The position numbers were made by a program, and so were the translations under genes. The notes under the pieces were generated by a model. The model was not told the DNA's origin. It saw nothing but the letters and a program-made list of their open reading frames with translations, and made no database searches. DNA of 64,000 nucleotides from Atrina japonica (Eukaryota; Mollusca; Bivalvia; Pterioida; Pinnidae): positions 97,001 to 161,000 of the forward strand of contig BROG01000237.1 in assembly GCA_030159075.1 (NCBI GenBank). Direction: 5' to 3'. Position 1 is the stretch's first letter, and every line of letters begins with the position of its first letter. Shown here piece by piece: positions 1 through 12,000 of this stretch.

Positions 1-3000
1 TTGGATACAACACACAGTTGACAGAAGTATTAAAAAGTGGAATTAAAAGTAATCTGCTGAAATACACCAAGGGAAGCTACTCTGTACGCCTCAAGAGTGC
101 AAGTGGCAAAAAAGTTATTTCAACATTTTCTCTGTCATCCAAAGATAATTTTCTGTCACATGACTTTTCTCCACCAAAACCAACCAATTATGATGGTGCA
201 GTGTTTACTCCTCCTGATGATGCTCAGACAACTACCATGACAACAGTGAACTCCTCGTTGTCATGGAACTCATCAACAACAGTTGATATAAACAACACAT
301 CTGCTTTCTTCACTTCAGAGACAACTGCTTCCACAGTACAACAGACAACTACTCCAGTCACAAATACAACACAATTTGTTTCAACCACAACTGATTCAGG
401 CATATCTGTCATAGGAGCCGACAGTAGTTATGGCTGTGGGCTACATATCCTTGGTGAGCAGCAGAATGATAGTAGCAAATGGGATTGTCTTTTCTGGGCT
501 TATGACAAGGACAAAAAATTGGAAGAGTGGTTTACACTAGAAGACGACCCATCCACCTCATTTAATGACTACACTATTGTTGTGACTAATGAGACCTCCC
601 TGTCGGAAATACAGTGGAACTTGGAATTAAAAATAAATGGAGAAACAAAAGCCACAATAAGCGGTATGCAATTCCATGAGAACATGCACCTACACATTCA
701 GACTTGGCTGCAGGACAATTATGTAGAACCACTCGATGATCCATTTCATCCTTTTAGGTCTGAGGTAGTTGTTTCTCAGGTTGACATACCTCTAGGGGTG
801 TCCAAGCCATGTTTACAAGGTAAAGGTTTCTATGACGGTGAAAGTGGCATAACAGAAATGTGGGTGGGAGTTTCAGATAGTGATGATGAGGTTGATAACA
901 TTAAAAGCTTTTCCCTCTACAAATCGTTTTGCATCAGATGCAAAAATGGATGTGAATATGGCTGCGATACAGATTGTATCTCTGTGAATAATTCAAAAGA
1001 CTTTGAGCTTATTCCGATAAATTTACATAATCTGAATTTAGAGCCAACCTTGACAAGTGGAGATGGATTAAACGCTAGTCTAGTTAATGAAATAGTAAAT
1101 CAAACATCATATTTCGTCAATGTAAAGATGATCACCCTTAGTGGACAGGAAGTGACAGTTGCGTCTGCTCCTGTGATGGTAGATAATAGCCCACCACTCT
1201 GTGAGTACATGACATGCACAGATCCTGAAAACACAGGACTTGATCAACCAGCAAAATACCTAGGTTCCAACAAAACCATCGGAGCTTATTGGTCGTGTGA
1301 GGACAACCTTAGTGAGGTCAACAAATTCACAGTTAGTGTGGGTACGAGTCCACAAGATGACAGTTTGTATGCTGAAACTGATGTGGTTGGATTACAGTCC
1401 AAAATTCAGATTGACCTTTCCGGAAACAAAAGTTTTAGTCATGGAGACACTTATTACGTAAATATGAAGGTTCACAATTCAGCTGGACTTTGGAATAACT
1501 ACTCATGTAGTGTGTTAGCACAACTTATACCACCAGATGTCACTGATACCACTCCAAGTGTGTTGTTTGAGGACACATCTGGGGTACAGCTGATAGGCGT
1601 ACACCTCATTAGCTTTCTGGACAGAATCGGTGTCTCTTGGAACAGTAGCAGCAATGATACTCAGTATTATGGTTAGTAATTTTAGGCCCCAAAAGTCAAA
1701 AATAGGGGAGTGGGCATAACAATTTTTTGGTCCATCTGTCTAAATGCATCATGAATGATAGGAAAGTATTCAATATCATCTGTCTAACTTAACATGAACT
1801 AAATGATAGGAAAATATTCCATACTATGTGTGTCTCAGCATTCATCTTATCAGTTCCTCGTCCGTTCTTTTGGTGGGTTGGAGGGGGATCAGATGGGGAA
1901 TAGGTTTGATCAAGGGAAACCAGGATCTTGCTAAATACCTCATTGCTAACTTTAAAATGTTTAACTGTCTTTCTATACCAACGCAAACATTACACTCGGG
2001 ATGAAGCTTCAGTTAAGGGCTATTACTCATCTACCCTCTGAAAAACAATGGACTTTTCTGTAAATCTATGATTTAGACCAGTTCAAATGTGTCTTTAGGG
2101 GTTATTGGGTTAATTTATGTTCAACAATAACAAGGATAAAAATTTCTGTTCGTGTTTTATGTGGGGCTAATTTATAGGCTTGCAGATCAGTTTGTTTTCT
2201 TACCAGGAGTATGATAGTGCAAACAACCTTCAGTGGTGCTGATTTACTGTCACAGGACTCCCCACCCACAGGAAATCAGTCTCCCAAAAGACAAACCCCT
2301 TTACAGGGAATTAGTCATTTTTTGCTGAATTTTAGGGAATTTTCTCAGTTTTAGTGATTGATTTTGATATAAAGAAGAATCTGTAGCAATATAATAAACA
2401 TACTTATACATGCTTATAGGTAGATATGGTAGCTATTAATTATTCATAATTCTTTCATTCTTTAATAACCTGTTTATTTGTGATTTTTTAAAATCTTCTT
2501 TTTCTTTTTTCTTCTTCAAAATTTAGAGTGGCAGATTGGTTCAACACCGGGAGGTAACGATATTCTACAAAGTATAATAGTCGGTCTGTCAAGTACTGGA
2601 AGTGTCTCTATCATAGGAGGTGAACTATGGTTTGGAAATAACCGCACCAATTCATCCATAGCTGATTACACAAGTGATACGTGGGGAAACGGCACAGCTG
2701 CTGGAAATAGCCACCAACATTTCCTGTTTCAGATGGAACCTGGACGGTGTGTGTATCCGCAGTTATATGCAGTGGGATATTCCAACCTTAGAAGCTTAAT
2801 CAAGTCTGATCCGATTTGTATTGCGCGTAAGTTTTGTTTGTTTCAGGGTTTAAGGTCACATGACTCCCAAGGTTATAAAACTTTTTCTGATGCTGGAATT
2901 GTGAGCCCAGCCATGAGATACTGACTGTAATAACTGCAATACTAATTCTGATTGGTAAAGAATTAGTGTGGTTTTGGGTTGAGCATAAAAAGAAGTTTCA

Positions 3001-6000
3001 TGACCTTTGACCCAGTGGTCTCAGGTGATCTACCATATTCGACCCAGTAGGCGCCTATGTCCCTATCGACCCTCATCCCTTTTACACACAATTAAGTATC
3101 TTTTCTAGTTGTTTGACAAGGAGATGTGGACTAAAAAATGTGAATAACAGTTTATATCTAGCCCCAGCAACACAAGTGTGGCGATAGGTATCCTTGGTAT
3201 CAACTCATCACCCTGAAAAACAATGGACCCTTCTATAAATCAATGACTAAGACCAGCCCAAATGTGTCTGTAGGGGTGAATGATTTAATTACAACAACTT
3301 TACCATCATACCTTATAAAATTAACTGCTGTATATCAATTTGAATATTTATTAGTCCCAATAAGCTTCCACCCCTTTTTTCCGATGTTTGTTTGCCCTGG
3401 GCATTTAATGTGGTATTTAGATTTACTTTTTCTGCAATCTTTTGATCTGCACAAATTTCCAAACATTTGAGTTCAATTATTGCCAAGATGATTCTGTATT
3501 ACTTGTCACATTATTATGGAACTTTTACAAAGTTTATAAATGGCTCACTGTAGGGGCATAGTGTATATCAAACACATCGTGGTAATGTTTTTATTTGACA
3601 ATGGAATCTGGCTTAGTAATGCTATTGATAAAAATACAATTCTTTCACATAAACACAAAGCAAGTATTTATCATAACTCATTATCATAATTCCAGGACCC
3701 GAAGATGTCAGGTATAGTTTCCAGAACAGTTCATTGTTTGCCGTACAGGTGACCAGTGGAACAGGAAGCTTTCAGGGAGCAGGAGGGTCGTCTGTTGATA
3801 ACTTGATTGCTGTAAATCTCACTTCAACATCAGGTTTGTCTGTTGAACTACTTCACACAAAATTTAAAGAATTTCTTAGTTATGTCGTGGCATAAATTTG
3901 GGTACTTCTTAATGACCTTTACTTGTGAGATACTTATCTGGTATCATTTAGGTTTTCTCACTCTCTCAGGTGACTAGCATCACCATAAGAAACTCAGGTG
4001 ATTACATTACCTTGACTCAGCTGTGACTTACATCATCTTGACTCATCCATTGGCTAACATCACCTTACTCACTCCAATGACTTTGACACATTTGGATATT
4101 GACTCAATCATTTGACTGGCATCACCTTGATTCACTCAGGTGACTAACATTACCTTGACTCACTTGGATGACTTCTGATACCTTGATTCACTCAGATGAC
4201 TTATATCACCTTGATTCACTCAGGTGACTAACACTACCTTGATTGACTCAGGTGACTAACATTACACTTGATTCACTCAGGTGACTAACATTACCTTGAT
4301 TCACTCAGGTGACTACAATACCTTGACTCAATACCTTGGACTTCTGACTTCAGATGACTTATACCACCTTGATTCACTCAGGTGACTAACACTACCTTGA
4401 TTGACTCAGGTGACTAACATTACCTTGATTCACTCAGGTGACTAACACTACCTTGATTGACTCAGGTGACTAACATTACAAATGATGACATCTCAGGTGA
4501 CTAACACCCTTGATTCACTCGGGTGACTAACATTACCTTGACTTGGACTCACTACCTTGATGTCACTTGTATTACAACTTGACTAACAATGATTCACTCA
4601 GGTGACTTACAATACCTTGACTCACTTGGATGACTTTTGTCACCTCATGATTACTTAACACCTTTTTCAGACTCACATTGGTGACTCACTCAAACATTCA
4701 TCACCTTGACTCTGATGACTTACACTCACTAGACTCAACTCTCAATGTGTGACTACATCACTCTTGAATCCTTTTGACTCACATTGGTGACTTACATCAT
4801 CTTGACTCACTCTGATGACTTACACCATGACTCACTCTAGTGACCTACATCACCTTGACTCAGTCTGGTGACTTACATCACCTTGACACATTTGGGTAAC
4901 TAACATCACTCTGAATACATTGCCTTGACTCAGTTGATGACTTACATCATCTTGACTCAGTTGATGACTTACATCATCTTGACTCCGCTGTGACTTTCAT
5001 CATCTTGACTCATCCAGTGACTAACATCACCTTACTCACTCCGATGACTTACATCACATTGACTCAATCATTTGACTGGCATCACCTTGACTCACTCAGG
5101 TGACTAACATCTCCCTGACACATTTGGGTAACTAACATCACTCTGAATAAAAACATCTTGACTTACTCAGGTGACTTATGTCATCTTGACTCACTCATGT
5201 GACTAACATTACCTTGATTCACTCAGGTGACTAACATTACCTTGACTCACTCAGGTGACTAACATCACCTTGTCTCAATTTATGACTTACATCATGACTC
5301 ACTTGTGTGACTTACATCACCCTGACACCATTTATGACTTACATCATGACTCACTTGTTTGACTTACATGCATGATCTAAGATGTGTATGTTAAATCAGA
5401 AATGTGTTTTTTAATTGTAAAGACAAGTGCATATGGTGTATTAGAACTTAAGTTGATAAACACTCACTGTGTACAATCAATGACTTCTATGTGGTTCATA
5501 AATCATAAATCATAAGTCATAAATCATAAATGAATGAATCAGTGGAATAAGCAAAATGTTTTTATACATTTCATATTTACCATTTGAAACCTCTATTTGG
5601 ATTTAGCAAAGGCTACTGTTGTATCTAAATCTAGAGAAAAAATATGATATGAACTTCACATGAGTTCAGAAGGATAAGTCATGTTTTTTACAAAACAGGT
5701 GGTGGTGGAGTGGTTATTGGGTTATTGTCTTATGACGACCTCAACCAGCAGTATGGGAGTGCAACATCGACCAATTTCAATACCTTTCTGGCAAACCCAA
5801 ATGACACTTTGACACTAAGTACGAGGTTTCTGAGGGGAAGGTAGGTGTCTTTTTTTTTTTTTTTTTAAATTTTGATTTATGTCCTGTCTAGTATATTTCT
5901 AAGCAAATTTAAATGCATTGTTTATTTTCTTGTTTTAAAATTTTACTTTCTATGAGAACACTTAAAACTTGCAACAAAGAATTAAGACTTGTGACTTAGG

Positions 6001-9000
6001 ACCCGATCAGGTCAGGTCTTTGTGACTAGCCAGAGGCATGGTGTAGACCTACACTACATGTATTGTGGTATAGCATAATGTATCTTTGTTAATATAGCAG
6101 GTAAAAATAATCATAAACTATCAAACTCTAATTTGAAAATAGTGAATATGCCTTAAGACTTGAATTAGGCATGTTAGGGTAGGGTTGATGAAACAATCCT
6201 GATCCTGTCAGTTAACTTAAGGCTTACAACTTAGGACTTGTGACTTCTTGATAAAATGCGCCCTGATTTCCTAACTAATTGCCCTGCAGGACAAGTGAAA
6301 ATTTAAATGATTGTTCTACTGTTTTAACATGTATAAGTGATTTGTAAATACAGTAGAATCTATCTTAAAAGGTCACTTTGTCTGCCACAGAAGACAGGTG
6401 GTATCTCAAAGCAAGTGGCCTCTAAAAAGAGGTTTTATTTAATGGATTATTTAACCAGGGTTTTAAGAAGGTGGTCTCAAAAAAACAGATGGGACTTTCA
6501 TGAAAGTGGTCTTGCAAGACAGGGTCCATTTAAATTATATTCCATTTTCTTTTGTTCTTTTTCAGATTGATCGAGTACCTTGGGATATCAATCTTCGTTT
6601 CCCCGGCCCCAACTCTACAGGTGGACAGGATCAGACTATCAATAAAAATAAATTTGACAGACTTTGATGATGATGTTGTACCTGCGCTAGTTTTCTGGGA
6701 CACAAATGTTCAAAACAATCCACTTGGTAGTAAGTTTGATTTAATTTAAAAGTGATCTTTTCCATGTTTTTTTGTTTGTTTTCCAATTGGTGTATTATCC
6801 TACTGATGTTTTACGACACACTCAACAATTTTTCTGATGACACTCAGATTTTTTTAGTGGAGATAGAATAAACCCACAGACAATGTGGCTACCAGCCACC
6901 ACAAGAAAACTAGCAAACGTCCTCTCACATTCAGCTTAGGTTCCAGTTGAGCACATACCCATGCTGATAAGAGAAGACATTTTGTGATTTTAAGTGCAGT
7001 GCTCTACCACGAGTCAACAGGATCTGTTTGTGCCATAAGATTAGAAATGAAGGATAAATTGGTTTTGCTCTGTGACTGTCTGTCCACAACTTTATTTTAC
7101 GTTGTAAATTTAGAACTTAACAGGAGTCTTTACATCTTGCAAAAGTGAGGAAAATAAGGTAATTTGAAAATTTAGTTTAAAATCTAAATTGCTGTTTTAC
7201 AATTGGTCCAAAAGTTCTGATATGTATCTATATACAGCCACTTCAAGGAAAAGTTTTCACTTGTCCAACAAATTTTAATGTATTTCTGCAGCTCAGAATA
7301 TTACATTAACATATCCCACCAGACATGTCATAAAAGGATATTAATAGGATATTAAGGTCACAACACAAATCACATTTTAAACATTGTTTTTTCTAAGATA
7401 ACAAATTTTTGGAATTCTATTTTAAGGTGATGGTGTTTGGAGGCATGTGGACGAGGGATGTGGCAATGATCCGATTACACCACTTATAGAAGACGATCAT
7501 TATATCGTTGAGGTAAGTTTTTATTTGTTTAAGTGATGTTCTATGCCACACACAAAATTTTGTAGTCATGTGGTCGCTTTACATTTTTAATGGTGAAGGA
7601 GAAAAACAACATACCCAGGAAAAGACCACTGTCCTCCTACGAGTAAACTGGCAAACTTTCTTAAAAAATCAGCTTATTTTCTCATGTGTCTTGAACCTGC
7701 AGTGACTAGAGGTGAGACATTTTATTCCTTAAAGCGTGATGTGGTGGTAAGAGTGAGCGATATGAAATTGATCAAATGTTTTGTTTTTTCTTGATGGTTA
7801 ATTTATGGTGATTTATATCAAAATGTTGATCTACATTTTTAGATATGTTTGAGTGACCTTGAGGTGACAACAAGGAGGTCAAGGAGAAGTACAGGGGTCA
7901 CACTCCCTGGGCCGCTACAGGTTGCCATGGTGTCCATGAACACAACTTACTACAACAATCCACCTGTAGTAGATACATCAGTTGTGACATGCCCAGAGGA
8001 CAGCACCATCTCTGGGTTCATCATTCAGTGGCATGACGATGACTTTGATGGGGTCACCTTCAGTATGGGTCAACCAGCAGTTAATGGAACTTCTAACATT
8101 TCCAGTGATGGAGTGTTGTACTACACACCAGATCAAAACTTCCATGGACTGGATAGTGTCGAAGTTATAATTACTGAGAATACTACATCACCAGCATCAG
8201 TTTCAAAATTTGTAACAATAAATGTGACTAATAGAAATGATCCACCTGTGTCAGGATATGTCTACAATGAGACTGTGTTTGAAACTTATGACAATAAAAC
8301 TCTTGTGCTTCTCTTCGAAGGAAATCAAACCGATCGGTATTTGATAGATTATGTTGTGGCTGATATTGACAGAGAAGACAGTCTGACAGTGCTCTCCAGT
8401 GCTACTAATGTTCAAGATGTTGTTTTTGTGATGACAGAGTACAATGCCCAATCTTTACCGGCTGGCTTATTTTCCAGTATGGATATATATACACACAGAC
8501 AGTTCAAGGTGGACATGACAGTATCCAAGAATTTCTATGGAAATTTCCAGTATTACATTCTTGGACATGATTTAGCCAGGTATTATACCGAGCGATTAGA
8601 ACTCGAGATTTATATTCTTTGGGCCCCTTGTGTAAATGGCTACTGTGTACCAAGAACAAATGAGTCGGAGCCATGTGATCATATTACACGCTCTACAACA
8701 TTTGACCCGTATATGTGTAAATGTGATGCAGGATTTAGTGGGACATGGTGTGAAATCGACATCGATGACTGCGCCAGTAACCCATGTGGTGGGCTGTACG
8801 ACTGCACAGACAAAGTGAATACTTATCACTGCACAATTAATGCTGGGAAAATTTTGGCAGTCATCCTGCCTGTGTTAACTGCTGTTGGGATACTTATAGC
8901 CTTGTTTATATTCTGGAGAAAATGGCAAGTCACGAAGAACTTCAAGAAAAAATGGTATGAATTATTCTATGCCTCCAAAATCAAAGATAGTAGGTTGGGG

Positions 9001-12000
9001 GTGAGGGGCATATTTTTATCCATCTGCCTTTCTGTTTGCAATATTTCAGTTTTAGTCCAGTAACTCAAATTTGTTTTGTCATATTTTAGCCAAATTTGTG
9101 TAAGGCTTCATATCAATAAGAGTGGAATTATGGCTTAGATTGGACAATATCTGCCATAGTTATGGGACTTTGCAATCTTTATGAATCAACTACTTCTCAG
9201 GGGCATGCTGTTTCTCAAATATGTTTTTTGTTTGTTTTTAGCCTACCATCAACAGATGGTGGGCTATTCATATGGCCCTGCATCCGTGGTCCGTCTGTCA
9301 TCTGTCCGTCCTGAACAATTCTTGTTATCGCAATTTCTCAGAAAGGACTGAAGGGATTTCCTTGAAATTTGACAGGAAGGTTTCCCTTGAGGTCTAGTTG
9401 TGCATATTACATTATCAGAGAGATAGGAATCCAACATGGCCGACAGGGGGCCATCTTGGATTTTTACCAAAGGAAGTTTGTTACAGCTATTTCTCAGAAA
9501 GTACTGAAGTGATCTCCTTGAAATTTGACATGAAGGTTTCCCTTGAGATTTAGTTGTGTATATTACATTTTTAGAGAGATCGGAATCCAACATGGCTGAC
9601 AAGTGGCCATCTTGGAAACTGAGCAAAGGAAGTTTGTTACAGCTATTTATCAGAAAGGACTGAAGGGATCTCCTTGAAATTTGACATGACAGTTCACCTT
9701 GAGGTCTTGTTATGCATATTACATTTTTAGAGAGATCGGAATCCAACATGGACTACAGGTGGCCATCTTGGATTTTGAGCAAAGGAAGTTTGTTACTGCT
9801 ATTTCTCAGGAAGTACTGAAGGGATCTCCTTGAAATTTGACATGAAGGTTTCCATTGAGATCTAGTTGTGTATATTACATTTTTACAGAGATAGGAATCC
9901 AACATGGCTGACAGGTGGCCATCTTGGATTTTGAGCAAAGGAAGTCTGTTACCACTATTTTTCAGAACGGACTGAAGGGATCTCCTTAAAATTTGACATG
10001 AAGGTTTCCCTTGAGATCTAGTTGCGCATATTGCATTTTCAGAGAGAATGGAATCCAATACGGCTGACAGGTGGCCATCTTGGATTTTGACCATAGGAAC
10101 TTTGTTATTGCTATTTCTTAGAAAGGTCTAAAGGGATTTCCTTGAAATTGGGCATGAAGGTTCCCCGTGAAGTCTAGTTGTGCATATGACATTTTCAGAG
10201 AGATTGGATTCCAACATGGCTGACAGATGGCCATCTTGGATTTTGACAATGGAAGTATGTGTTTCTCAGAATGTACTGAAGGAATCTTTTCGAAATTGAT
10301 TATGGAGGTTCATCCTGAGGTCTAGATGTGTATATTACATTTTCAGAGAGATCATAATCCAAGATGGACACCTGTCAGCCATGTTAAATTCCATTCTCTC
10401 TTAAAATGTATTATGTTCAGTTCAAGTTAGGTTTCGCTATAATCTTGTGTAAAAAGTATTTCACAGATATATGGATTTAAGTTCAAATTCAATGTTGAGA
10501 CACAAATAAGAGAAAAGAAGAGAAAAGAACAGTCTGTCATAGATCAGACATAGAACATTTCATGGTGGGCACCAAGATCCCTCTGGGATCTCTTGTGGTT
10601 TTGTTTGGGTTTTTTTAGAATTTACTAGTTTTCTCAGTTATCTACCTTTATGACCGGCATATCTTGATTTTTTATTCTCCATTGTTCACAGACATTTCCC
10701 TCTTTTTTAAGAGGGATGATTTCCTTATCAAACCCTAGGGTATTGACAAGCTACATGGGATATGACGTCACAATACATGACATAAAACTTCTGTTGCTTC
10801 TAGAATGCATTACAATGTATATAGTTATGTCTAACTTGACATAGATCTGTGTAAATCTACATAGACATGTACGTTACTTAAGACATGGGAGAAAAATAAC
10901 CAACCCTTACCTTGAGGGTATGACAAAGGAATCCCAGGGTAAGATTCTTGAATGACAAACCCGAGGCAAATGAATTGTTTATATTTTGAAAATTGAAATT
11001 TCATCATTAATTCGTTTAAAGGTTTCTTAAAATCATAATATATATTTAAAACTTTAGTTTATGTTTTTCGAGAATTCAGTTTTGGAATTATTAGCGAAGT
11101 CGTTGAGATTGCTAAAATTGAATATCGCTAACAATTCATTCCTCATCGTAGGTCAGAATGATGATTTGTAATCATAAAATCGCTAAAATTATATACCACA
11201 ATTTTAGGACAAAAGCTAAATTTTCCTCTAACTAAAATTTTTCACTTATACAGTATTTTGGTGTTATTTCACAATGCTGGCCTCATTATGGACGAATGAA
11301 GTATTTGACACATGGATTAGGATATCTCTGTCCATCATTGATAGTGGAGCAAGATCCCACTTATTCTCCCACTTTTGAAAGACGTATCTACATTTGTTCC
11401 AGGTCTGAATATCTCTGTCTACACCCTAGGATGTAGGAAAGCTACATGTTTATTATCTTTATTATAATTACATGTTTATTGTATTTACAGTAACTTGCCA
11501 TTAAACCTGAAAGCTACATGTTTATTATCTTTATTATAATTACATGTGTATTGTATTTACAGTAACTTGCCATTGAACCTGAAAGCTACATGTTTATTAT
11601 CTTTATTATAATTACATGTTTATTGTATTTACAGTAACATGCCATTGAACCTGATGAAAGATAAATCTGATCGTGAAGCGAAGCCCGTTTACCCTGGGTA
11701 AGAATATTTTTTAATATTACAGCAACTACCCCTTTTTAGCTCACCTGTTCAAAGAACATATACAGTAGAACTTCCATGACTGTATATACAGTAGAACTTC
11801 CATGACTGTATATACAGTAGAACTTCCATGACTGTATATACAGTAGAACTTCCATGACTGTATATACAGTAGAACTTCCATGGCTGTATATACAGTAGAA
11901 CTTCCATGGCTGTATATACAGTAGAACTTCCATGACTGTATATACAGTAGAACTTCCATGGCTGTATATACAGTAGAACTTCCATGACTGTATATACAGT

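Noticed and set aside
8251..8829. Minus-strand and frame-shifted open frames inside gene A exon 7
   Set aside because: Shadows of the strongly supported coding frame with EGF and cadherin-like patterns.
9264..10094. Minus-strand open frames of 161 and 113 codons
   Set aside because: Repeat block with 156-bp period; the predicted peptide repeats with the same period and has no domain.
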